Below, piece after piece: positions 1 to 8,800 of a stretch of DNA of 21,459 nucleotides. The notes under the pieces were generated by a model. That model saw only the letters and a program-made list of their open reading frames with translations. It had not been told where the DNA came from and made no database searches. This stretch comes from Chara braunii. Its lineage: Eukaryota; Streptophyta; Charophyceae; Charales; Characeae. The translations under genes and the position numbers were made by a program. The first letter of the stretch is position 1; each line of letters starts with the position of its first letter. The DNA lies in NCBI GenBank assembly GCA_003427395.1, contig BFEA01000331.1, positions 1,253,140-1,274,598 of the forward strand, read 5' to 3'.

Positions 1-78
<78 letters not shown>

Positions 79-79
79 G
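1..79. repeat. (AG)n microsatellite
   Basis: A nearly pure AG dinucleotide run starts at the first base of the window and decays through AGAAAGAGAGGA. The array is probably cut by the window edge, so its true length is unknown. Confidence 0.97.
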
Positions 80-373
80 AGTCCTACGTGGCGGTTGGCT
101 GCCTGCTGCATCCGTCGGTAGGATAAGCAATGTGATGCCCAACAGGTAAGTCTCCAACCTGGCAGCTGACCTCCTGATACGTCCATTGATAGTTTGAGCA
201 AAATCGGAATGAATCTTCAGCCCGAACGCGGCAGATGCACCGTCGGTCATCCACAGTGGTTGCGCCACTACTGTGGTTGTGACTGTTGGGATGCGTTGCA
301 CTGCGCCCGTTGGAGGGCATTGTGCCTGTTGGTACCGGACTGTTTTGACGGATTTTCACCAACACATCAGATG
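80..373. other. Unassigned stretch, no gene recognised
   Basis: An open minus-strand frame of 171 codons (84-599) runs through here, but it crosses the GTT/poly-T tract and becomes Asn- and Lys-rich low-complexity residues. Its C-terminal half resembles nothing I recognise. Coding capacity is not supported. Confidence 0.5.
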
Positions 374-374
374 A

Positions 375-416
375 GTTGTTGTTGTTGTTGTTGTTTTTTT
401 TTTTTTTTTTTTTTTT
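375..416. repeat. (GTT)n followed by poly-T
   Basis: About six GTT units run directly into 23 consecutive T. Read on the minus strand this is a poly-A tract followed by AAC repeats, which could be the tail of an old retroposon. No body was recognised beside it. Confidence 0.93.
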
Positions 417-510
417 CCCCTTCAGATTTTCATTAGAGTTTTTTGTTTTTGCTTTTTCGGTTTTTTTTTTGGTTGTTCCTCCTTCCTCGTGGTACCACCT
501 ATTTGCGCCC

Positions 511-889
511 GTTCGTTTTTGAAATGGGCTGCAGACTTTAGGCGCACCCAAACCTGACACTGTTTGCACCCAGGTGAGGGCGCGCGGATGGGTAGGCAAA
601 GTAGACCTTATTGACCTTGACTCTTGTTGGACTCTGTGAAATGATGGGAAAAAGGGAGCAGCCGTTCGTTTCGAACGACGAGTTGCGCCCTACACATGGA
701 AACGAAGGGGGGGGTAAAAAGAAAGAAAAGAAAAGAAAGAAAAGAAAAGAAAGAAATAAAAGAAAAGAAGAAGGGAAAAAAAAAGTAACGGCCACGTATG
801 TGCCCGCGGTCATGGGATAGGTGCAGGGGGAAGAAGGTTCTAGGGGGTGATGAGACTGCGTCTGTTCGTTTTTTAAACAGGCTGCAGTC
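511..889. repeat. Recurring GTTCGTTT...GGCTGCAG motif
   Basis: A 26-nt motif at 511-536 recurs at 864-889 with about 22 of 26 matches. Both begin GTTCGTTTTT and contain GGCTGCAG. A weaker inverted copy lies near 655-681, reading CGAACGGCTGC on the minus strand. This could be the terminal motif of a small inverted-repeat element, but no clean pair of ends with a target duplication was found. Confidence 0.4.
711..785. repeat. A/G-rich (GAAAA)n-like tract
   Basis: A purine-only stretch built from AAGAAAAGAAAAGAAAG-type units, with a single T near 760. It is simple sequence and explains the Lys/Glu-rich and Phe/Leu/Ser-rich short frames read through it. Confidence 0.9.
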
Positions 890-999
890 TGGCTGGGTAC
901 AACCATTTCTTGGAGCATGTGGCCTGCGGGAAAGGCCTGATGCTTCCGAGAATGGATGACCTTGGTTCCTCTAGGGAAAAACAAGGCTCCTAGCTCCTG

Positions 1000-1767
1000 A
1001 CCGTTGATTTAGATCGAGGGTCAGGAGCACCCACAAATTTTGTCTGGTTGTGGGCAAAGCAGCTGCCCACATGCCTTCGGCTCGCTGTAAAAGACATCTC
1101 CCTACTCAGTAGCCTCACACTTATGGCAGTGTTGCTGGGCCATTCACTTGAGTGAATGCTGACTGGCTGTTACAGTGGGGCGGTGCTGCCGGAGAGGAGG
1201 GAGAGGAAGTGTTGTTGGGGAGGAGAATGGAGGTCAGCAGGAGCACTAGAGGAGGAGGACAACCATAGCTGGAGGTTGGGAGCTCACTGCTCCACCCTCG
1301 TGCTGGTGCTATGGCGGTAAAACTTCGTTAGGGTTGGATGGTGTGGCAAGCGACACATATTTTAGTGGGTTATGCTGCCGGTTTACCACATGACATCGAC
1401 ATTTTTTGTGTATAGAGAGATGTTGTCCGATTGGCGGCACGCTGGTGACACACTTTCTAAAGGGTAGTGTTGCCAAGATTTTGCAGCTAAGAGGAGCTAT
1501 TATTTTGGTATGAGATCTGGCAATAGTGCTACACGACAGTCGTGATACCGGTTTTGACGACGCGGTGAGCGACAATTCCGTTTTTTTTGTAATGCGCAAC
1601 GGTTATCGTGGATTCCAGTGCGGCCTAGAGGTTGGGCTAGCATTGGTGCACGTTTGGGATCGTTCGGTAGTGGTGCCTGGACCGCCAGCATGAAGAGAGT
1701 GCGGAATGAGTGCACTCGACAATAATTATTGGGCTTGGGGCACATGCGGTTTTCAACCAGGGCCACC
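1000..1767. other. Unassigned stretch, no gene recognised
   Basis: Short overlapping frames on both strands, none above about 100 codons and none with a recognisable motif. A purine-rich patch at about 1195-1260 is the only visible structure. Confidence 0.5.
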
Positions 1768-1781
1768 TTTTTTTTTTTTTT
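1768..1781. repeat. Poly-T run (14 nt)
   Basis: Uninterrupted T run between GGCCACC and GCGGCGCG. On the minus strand it is a poly-A tract. No retroposon body was recognised next to it. Confidence 0.85.
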
Positions 1782-1811
1782 GCGGCGCGCAGTGCGAGCG
1801 ATTTTGAGTTT

Positions 1812-2095
1812 AGGACCATCTGGTATTACGGGCGAAGGTGTGGGACTGCATTGGGACCATCTGGGACCATTTTGGGATTAAGTGGGACTAATTTTGAGAT
1901 CGGGACGGACAAGTTGGTATGGTTATTGTGAGCGGACGTGGTGAATGGAGGCGGCGTGGACTTACGGTTGGTTGGAAAATATCTTTGGTTTGGTTGGGAA
2001 TACCATTGGTGGTAAAATACAGTTAGGATTGTGTTAGGACAACTTGGGACATTGAAACCGGTCTACGCAAGGGTCGGTTTGGGACATTAGGACCA
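1812..2095. repeat. Degenerate GGGACCAT-type short repeats
   Basis: The words TGGGACCATCTGGGACCATT, TGGGATTA, TGGGACTAAT, TGGGACATTG and TGGGACATTA recur irregularly. They look like a scattered remnant of a minisatellite with a unit of about 11 to 14 nt, too diverged to delimit units. Confidence 0.35.
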
Positions 2096-2099
2096 CGTA

Positions 2100-4320
2100 A
2101 AAACTCATTTGTGGGAACGCCCTCCTTGAGGGCTATCTCGCTTGAGTTTTTTTTGTGGTCCAACCTCTGCTTATTTGAGTACTTAAGAGAAGGCGTGAAC
2201 CATCATTCAATTGGGAGGCCGCAACTGGTGAAGTTGTGGGCCATACGTTTTGAACTCAGGTGACATTTGTTTATTTTTCTATCGACATATTACTCGGCTT
2301 TCTTGAGTGAGCCGGACCAAACTTCATTCAAGGTCAGTTGATTGATTCGGATTTTCCTTCACACTTGTGTGAACCCACACTTTGCTTGTCCCTGTTCGTT
2401 TTGAATGTTTGAAAGAAAAGGTAGAGGAAAATTGTGCGTATTGTGCATGTGAATGAAAATGTCTGACTTGAGTATGAGATTGCACTGGTTTTCTTTTAAA
2501 CTTGTTGTCTTTGCATGTTGTGCAGGTAGGTAGAAAAATGTTTGCAAAGGAGGTCGATTGTGTCTACATGGGATGATGAAAAAAAATGTTATCTTTCTAC
2601 CTTTTAGTTAGTTAGCGTGTCGGAAGGACTTGTGGTTTTGGAAAAGATTAATTCAGTGCATGTAGTAAAATAAATGCGAATAAAATAAAGCAGATAAGGT
2701 CAAAATAACTTAGCCTTTTACCAAGGAAATGACCCTTTCTATCCCGAATGACCTTATCTATCTGTACCTGTCCAAATGCTTTCATCTCCTCTGATTTCTT
2801 TTCGTCTAAGCTACCATGAACTCAGGAGGAATAAAAATAACTGAAAGTTACTTGCAAGTGAACACATCCTCTATCTTTAGGAAGTATCTGGGGCGGGGGT
2901 TCGTTGCTTCAGGAATCGGCCCTATTATCGACCCGGAGTGGACTGTTCTACGAGGGTGGTATTTTGCCGATTCGGTGGAGACGGCCTGGCTTCTGAGATC
3001 CGAGTTTTGTGCTCGGGCGAGGAGGAGGATTACCCCATACCACTTCCTGGAGGGAGAGGCATGCAACACTTTAACCAATGCACCTCATCAAGAATCAACT
3101 TATCATCCAAGAAAGATTGGAAGCGTATAAAAACGGGTGTGTGCGTGCCTAATCTTAGGTTGACGGTAGGTTGGACTGAATGATTTTGGCAACGCGTCTC
3201 ATCAAGTCAAAACTAAGACAACTGATTATCTTGTCGCCTGCATTAATGTTATTGTTGGTAACCATTTTTTTGTTGGTAGTTGTATGATTGTTTTGTGAAG
3301 TTCGACCCTCGGTGGTCGGATTTTATTTGATCTTATATTATTGGATGTATCGTACGATGATTCAAATTCTTTTAGTTATCATTTTAGATTGAACGTAGAT
3401 TCCTAGAGACTATGGTTGATCTTTTTTTGATGTAGTAATGTATGGTTATTATTTTCTTTCGACTGTGTGTCAAGAGACTAGTATAAATTTTGGGTTGTAC
3501 GTTTGGTTGAAACCATCCTAGTCGACCGACGTATGTTCCGCATCCAGGAGATTAGCGTCATAGGAACGGACGACACTCGGGTCCACTTGGTGTTAACGAA
3601 GCGTATCTTACTACAACGAACGAGCAAACGCCCTCGGCTGACCTATCTCTGTAATTGCATCTAAAAACTTCTGTACGTGGGTCAGTAGCTCGGTAGGGAT
3701 ACGCCCTGAAGGGTGGTGACAACCCCTTCGGGAAGAAAAACTTATGCCCCACGGGAACCTATCCTGTCGCAGGGGACCGTGGGACGTACCGCTGATGCAC
3801 CTAGCTAGAGTGGCGAAGGGACGACATTACCACGACCGTCTCGACGGTTTGAGGGATTATTTTGTGTCGTTCTCAAGTTGTCTCTTATTTTGTTATGTTT
3901 ACTCCTGCGTGACATGGCCGGGAGGGCTCCCGCACTTTGCAAAAAGGTAGGAGCCGATGCGCTCGACACCGGTATGCCTTGGTATGTATTGTTTGAGATA
4001 CGAAGTGTCTTCTGATATGCCTCACTATGTTTACATCCTCGCTTATACCCTCTGTAGTTGTCTTCAGGATAATTAGTATTCTCTCGCTTGGACTAAGCTA
4101 TGTGACAGAGTTCTACGTTGGGGTTGCCATACACTACCTCTCATAATCTTCAAGTTCCTATTACATAGGCCTAAAGACGGTCTGGGCTCAGACTAATATC
4201 GACTGAGGGGAGTGGTGAAAACCATTGGCGCTCCCTAAGGGTTGCCTGACACTCTCCTCCCTACCCTACCCCATGTGGGTTACAACGACCACCGACTGAA
4301 ACTGAGTGTCTTGGTTCTTA
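2100..4320. other. Unassigned unique-looking DNA
   Basis: No recognisable gene in 2.2 kb. The longest plus-strand frame is 104 codons (2816-3130). It has an ATG but no motif I know and no supporting splice or promoter context. The part from about 3530 to 4260 is richer in GC and has short palindromes such as CCCCTTCGGG. It could be remnant LTR or other repeat sequence, but I found no paired LTR, primer-binding site or polypurine tract. Confidence 0.45.
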
Positions 4321-4500
4321 ATGGGGGGGAGAGGGACAAAGGAGGTTGGGTGAGGTGTGCCAGGGATGGGGGAAGGCGGTGATATGATGCAAACTCAGAT
4401 AGGCAGGGATGGGCAATGGGCAAGGATGGTGGTGGTGGTGTAAGGAAAAAGGTGGGGGAAGAGGTGGGAGAAGTGGTGGAAAGGAGGAGAGTATGTGGAG
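4321..4500 (+). repeat. G-rich purine tract
   Basis: Dense G runs (seven G near 4323, then repeated GGTGGGAGAAGTGG-type words and GGTGGTGGTGG). Several runs of three or more G on one strand could form G-quadruplexes. The frame from 4416 through it is low-complexity Gly/Val/Glu and is not a convincing gene. Confidence 0.6.
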
Positions 4501-4965
4501 TGGTGCCCCACTCAGATCGAAGTCATAGTGCTATAATCATTATGCCTGAGTGGGTGATTGTTACGAGTTGGTTGTCCCTGACCCATGTTACTAGGAACCA
4601 GTGCCTGTCCCTGGGTGTGAGGTTTTTTCCTGCTTTCCTTATCTAGTCCACCCAGATCATGGTCCGGATCCAGACTTTGGGTTTCTAGATAATGGTACCG
4701 TCACTAGTCCACTGCCTCATGAAGAGTACATTGTTCCGGTCCTCCCAGATCAGCCAGATTATGATGGATTTGACGGCCTGGGCGACGTAACATCTGCCAA
4801 TGTGTCGGAACCATGTTGCTGGAATGCATCCTAACAGAGCCCAACTTTCATTCCAATTCAGAAGGTCGCCCACAAATTGTTGCCAATGTTTGTACCACCA
4901 ATGCCATATCCGTTTGGATGCTAGGCAGGACCAGGACAAGTGTTGGGTGGACTTCTCTTGTCTGC

Positions 4966-4997
4966 TTCCACAACGTTTGGAGATTCCACAACGTTTG
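4966..4997. repeat. 18-bp in-frame tandem duplication in zf-RVT finger
   Basis: The 14-mer TTCCACAACGTTTG occurs at 4966-4979 and 4984-4997, a period of 18 bp. In the minus-strand LINE frame this doubles six codons and gives KRCGISKRCGSR, adding a third cysteine to the finger. Confidence 0.85.
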
Positions 4998-6050
4998 CAT
5001 TTTGTCTCCAACTCCATACCTCTTTCAAACAACCAGACCGAGCTTGGTACTGCTCCGTGGGAGAGCAGCGAGAGCAGGGCTGGCAACTTCTACGACGACA
5101 AGGTTGGCAATAGTCTACAGAGCAAAGCGAGTTCCCTTGTTGTGATGTGGTTCTTCTCAGACATGTATCTGTTGAGATTTGCAGCTACCGTGTCTGGGAT
5201 GTTCCGATCCTTGTTGAGAAGGATGCGTCACATGCCTATAGACTATTGGGACTGAAACCTCCTTTGGGCGGGATGTGGCTCCCAGTAGCTTCCTAGGGGA
5301 TCAATTCTCAGGGCTCGCAGCGGACGTCCTTGCTGCAGTAGGGTGTGTATTGTGGCCGCTCCTGAGGTGGCTGTTTGGACACGGATCTGCTGGAGGCTTT
5401 GGTGGTTTTGAAGCACGACTTCGCTCTCGAGGTGGAGTCTGCTGGACTCTGCCGGGCCCAGAGGAGCTGTCCATTTCTGTGCTCGCCACAGGTCATCGTC
5501 CAACTGTTCCAGGATGCGGTAGGCTGGTCTGGGGGGCTGGACATCTGAGCAGCTGTACCGATCTCCTTTTGCTGGGTTCGTTGAGAGTAGTCGGGTTCGC
5601 AAGTGTTGGGGGTTAACTTGTAGCAGCTCCTCCCTTCTTTCCTCAATTCTTTGAAGGCACCCCAGTTTCTGCTTAAGCCCCTCCACCGATATCTATGTCT
5701 GTTGGTCTTCATTCTAGAGGTCTTCTAGCTTGGTGACGCCTCTCTCCGTCCATCTCCGACCAAAGCTCCCGGGAGTCAGTGTCGCTGTGTGGCATTCCTT
5801 CGCCGTCCTGCAACGCCAAGTTCTCAAACAGATTCTTCTTCAGGACTTCTTTGCAAGTGACAGGATCCTTGTGATGTGGTGGTAGAAGAGTTCTCCACGC
5901 TGTCCAACAAGCGTTGGCCAGTTGGGAGTGTAACTGTCTACGCGCGTAGGAGGGCATGAAGATGGAGAAGAGGTTAACAAAGCCCTAAATTTTCAGGATT
6001 TTTTCAGGGTCATTATAACAAACGTCCCATACCTTTTACGCCAGACTAGT

Positions 6051-6397
6051 GCTACCCAGGTTCGACAACCGGCCTGTGTCGCAACTTTGAGCAGCCAATT
6101 GGCCAGCAACAAACACCAAACTTGGCACGCACAAACCTTAACCAAAAATAAAACAGGGCAAAAAAAAAAAAAAAAAAAAATTGAAAAAAATGATCTCCAA
6201 TGCACTTTTCAGGGTTGGGGGTGTTACCTTGGGGCTGAATAGTGGGGGTCCCTGTTAACGTTTGGTCTGAAGATGCAGTTTTAGACATCCTAGGTCTTGG
6301 TCAGATGCAATTCCTATTGTAGTATGTGTTTCATCACTGCTACCCAGGTTCGACAACCGGCCTGTGTCGCAACTTTGAGCAGCCATTTGGCCAGCAA
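6051..6397. repeat. 59-bp direct repeats flanking 229-bp filler inside LINE-2
   Basis: Bases 6051-6109 and 6339-6397 are the same 59-mer with a single mismatch. Both code on the minus strand for LLKVATQAGCRTWVA of LINE-2, so an insertion of 288 bp (one repeat plus 229 bp) splits the LINE frame. The filler 6110-6338 has a run of about 20 A at 6161-6180 and no recognised coding content. Confidence 0.9.
6161..6180. repeat. Poly-A run inside filler
   Basis: About 20 consecutive A on the plus strand, preceded by AACAGGGC. It lies inside the 229-bp filler, so the filler may be retroposed sequence on the plus strand (A-tail to the right). No Pol III promoter boxes were recognised in it. Confidence 0.85.
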
Positions 6398-6816
6398 GGC
6401 GAGGTGTTTAGTGTGAGGGTCAATGACCCTGAGGGCTCTTTGCTGTTTGGTTGATGACACTTTGGCCTAGGCGCATTTCGTGATGAAACCCTGGTCTTTG
6501 TGTGCAGTCCACTTCCAAAAGTAGTGTGCTAATGTAACCAAAGTTTTGGGCCTTTTACCCAGTGTGGGTGTAGGTGTTAGGCAGCAATTCAGGGCCTCGC
6601 CACACCACTCTCGAAAGGTGAAAAAGACAAAATTGTGGCGGGTGCATTTGACCATGTTCTAGTGTGAGGCTCATTCTCATTTTGCACATTTCGAGAATGT
6701 TGTGGCGATGCCGTCAGAGGCATAATTGGTCAAATCTGGATTGCTGCTCTGACAAGGCCCAACCCCAATGGCAAAAAAGAAGCATGCAAGTCCAAAAAAA
6801 ACGCACAAACCTGCGA

Positions 6817-6977
6817 TCAAACCACCTAAAAAAACAAGCACAAGCCTTAGAAAAGCCAATTCATTCCAAAACGAAAAGGAGGCGACCGCCTATTAATCAA
6901 ATCAGCGGGCAATCTTGATTTTCGGGCCGACGTGCAGTGCCCGCGACCGACAAATGGGAAAGGTACTGGTGGTTTAA
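6817..6977. mobile_element. Small TTAA-associated inverted-repeat element (copy c, degenerate)
   Basis: The right end is TACTGGTGGT followed by TTAA at 6974-6977, identical to the right ends at 7288-7301 and 19222-19235. A plausible left end is TCAA|ACCACC at 6817-6826, matching the first six bases of the inverted repeat and three of four bases of TTAA. The implied element is 153 bp with no coding capacity. The right end is secure as a shared motif; the left end is tentative. Confidence 0.5.
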
Positions 6978-7030
6978 CTACGTCCACTGTCAACCAAACA
7001 AAGCTACCAAAACCAATTCCACTAATTTGC

Positions 7031-7100
7031 AAGGGATATAGGGGAGGGCAAGAGATATAGGGGAGGGAGGGGAGGATGGGGCGAAGGAAGGAGAGAAGGA
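7031..7100 (+). repeat. GATATAGGGGAGGG short tandem repeat in purine tract
   Basis: GATATAGGGGAGGG occurs at 7035-7048 and 7054-7067 (period 19), continuing into GGAGGGGAGGATGGGG. It is simple G/A-rich sequence with G-quadruplex potential. Confidence 0.75.
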
Positions 7101-7124
7101 ATATGGGCTCATGGGCGCATGCCC

Positions 7125-7301
7125 TTAAACCGCCATTACCTTTCTCAGGTATTGGAGTCTAGCATAAAATGGACCTGCTCGCCAAAAATAACTGAAGCAG
7201 CACAGACCTCTTTTTGACTGGTGCCACTAACCGTTTCCGGTCGGTAGTGCCGAACTGGCAAGCTTTTGTTTTTCAAGCGGAGAAAGGTACTGGTGGTTTA
7301 A
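7125..7301. mobile_element. MITE-like element with 18-bp inverted repeats and TTAA ends (copy b)
   Basis: The left end TTAA|ACCGCCATTACCTTTC (from 7125) and the right end, read on the minus strand TTAA|ACCACCAGTACCTTTC (from 7301), match over 22 bases including TTAA with two mismatches. The element proper is 7129-7297 (169 bp), flanked by TTAA at 7125-7128 and 7298-7301. It has no open frame. An internal imperfect hairpin (GTGCCACTAACCG / CGGTCGGTAGTGCC near 7222-7256) adds foldback potential. Size, inverted repeats and AT-only target fit a non-autonomous DNA transposon. TTAA targets are known for piggyBac and some Sola elements, but the termini do not let me assign a superfamily. Confidence 0.75.
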
Positions 7302-7340
7302 GGTCTACTAGGCCTAGCAGGTTTAGACAAAAAGGAACCT

Positions 7341-7400
7341 ATCACTATGGGAAGGGGCAGAAGGGGGTAAAGTGTAAGGGAAGGGGGTAGGGGTGTCACA
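7341..7400 (+). repeat. G-rich purine tract
   Basis: Repeated GGGAAGGGG, AAGGGGG and GTAGGGG words on the plus strand. Simple sequence, no gene. Confidence 0.6.
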
Positions 7401-8329
7401 AAACAATCTAAAATAGTGACGAAAAAAAAAGCTTAGTTCTCATCCTGCTGCCCTTCTCTTGCGACCGAGTCTTCAACCGAGTGCGCAAGTTGTTACCTAT
7501 GTTGTGTGCACAACCAAAACTATCAGATCTAATCCTCCTCAAATAACCATGGCTTCAAAACAGGTATCGATGGGTTATCCATCGAGGCAAAGGAGTTCCA
7601 GATGCACCAAGTGTTACGGAACCAGGTGATTCAAGTTCCACTGTCCGGCGTCTCAGATGAAGTCACCTTTCTGCGCCAGTCTGCCAAGATATTTGTACAA
7701 AGCGATCGATGGAAGGTCGATCTCAATTTCTTATTGGTCCACACCTTGTTGGTGAAGATTCCGACATTCCTTTCCTGCCAAATCACCTCAATGCTTGCCG
7801 ATCGAAGTGACTGATCTATATAGCCCTGCCCGGTGGAAGAAACCAAGTCGTCGTGTATGCCGCCCAATAAAATCAAAGGTTCTGTCTGGAATTCTAGACG
7901 AGAGCCAGATCCTTTGTGAAGCTGTGCAATCCCACTACTGATGAACTATGGATTGGGAAGCCCAACTGCATCTAGAGCATGTCATTTCACCCTTCACATC
8001 ATGTTCAACCAACCGAACAGTTGATGGAGTAACAACTAATGAAAGAAGCCAGAGCAGAACAACCTGCCTTTGGTTGCGTAAAAGTTCGAGTTGTGACCAA
8101 CATTTTACCAAGGTTTTTCCAATCGTCTGCAAGTCCTCTTCCAAATATTTGGCCCATCTTGTACGTGCTACTGTTAAAGGGCACTTCTTCGATATGATAA
8201 GATGATAGCCTATCCGTTGGTGATAATCCATCAGGCATATGTTTTGTCCATGACAGCCCGCGCACTATTCCCAAACCTTTGGATCGCTTCCAAGTTTTGT
8301 GATGGGGTGGTAATTCCCAAAGAGTTCAG

Positions 8330-8800
8330 TTGTTGTCTCGTTTGCTCTATTGGTCCTTTCAATGACTCAAATTTGCTTAAGTTGAGTCCCTCGGGTTTCG
8401 GGGTCAAATTTTATGTTTTTTTTGTTTTTTTTGCTTGTTCTTGTTTTGGTTCAAGGTTGTTGTATGCCAAATTTTGTGTCATTTCGAGAGTTGGAATTTC
8501 CTCTGTTAAAATTTTTGAAATTTCTCAAAATTTTTGAAATTGAAATGTTGGCGAAATTTCATGAAAATGCACTTTTGCCTTGTTGTTTTCTGTGTTTATC
8601 ATTATATTTTTTTGGATTGTTTTTTGCAGTTAGTTAGTATGGTCTCCGCTCTATGAATTGGCGAATTTGCATAAAAACCAAAATTTCATAATTTTTTCTG
8701 GAGTTAGTTAGTATGGTCTTATGTAAATGGCATGGCAAGTGGTCTGAAAACTAGGGTCTCCATTAACCTTCTCTACCATATTTTGTTAAATATTCTTCGG
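8330..8800 (-). other. AT-rich part of LINE-1 without recognisable motif
   Basis: Between the post-RT block (about 9240-8880) and the finger region (about 8280-7640) the sequence is AT-rich, with T runs and repeated AATTTTTGAAATTT words. An 18-mer AGTTAGTTAGTATGGTCT occurs at 8628-8645 and 8702-8719. This may be a small later insertion or eroded linker; no ends were found. Confidence 0.4.

Larger units (their letters stand above)
4685..6655 (-). pseudogene. LINE-2: degenerate 3' part of a plant LINE ORF2
   Basis: Minus-strand fragments in several frames match in order the C-terminal half of a plant LINE ORF2. At 6655-6398 the motif ALLAKWLLK is the usual post-RT 'alanine-leucine-leucine-alanine-lysine-tryptophan' block. 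At 5957-5709 lies the linker with ACWTAWRTLLP. At 5086-4685 lies the zf-RVT domain with CKRC, QHLSWSC and the downstream IIIWLIWEDRNNVLF block typical of the finger's C-terminal helix. ORF2 normally supplies endonuclease and reverse transcriptase for target-primed insertion. Here the RT core and endonuclease are absent, so this is a 5'-truncated or eroded copy, broken by frameshifts, stops and an internal insertion. It differs in sequence from LINE-1 in this window, so it is probably a separate family. Exact ends are uncertain and no poly-A or target duplication was found. Confidence 0.85.

Noticed and set aside
84-599. 171-codon minus-strand frame
   Set aside because: It crosses the GTT/poly-T microsatellite, giving poly-Asn and poly-Lys, and has no recognisable domain.
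2816-3130. 104-codon plus-strand frame, possible small gene
   Set aside because: No motif, no codon or splice support, and overlapping frames of similar length on the other strand.
3530-4260. Possible solo LTR
   Set aside because: TG/CA-like ends can be picked at many places. No target duplication, second LTR, primer-binding site or gag/pol sequence was found.
5275-5616. 113-codon plus-strand frame in LINE-2
   Set aside because: It lies opposite a region where the minus strand fits between two recognisable LINE blocks; the plus frame shows no family resemblance.
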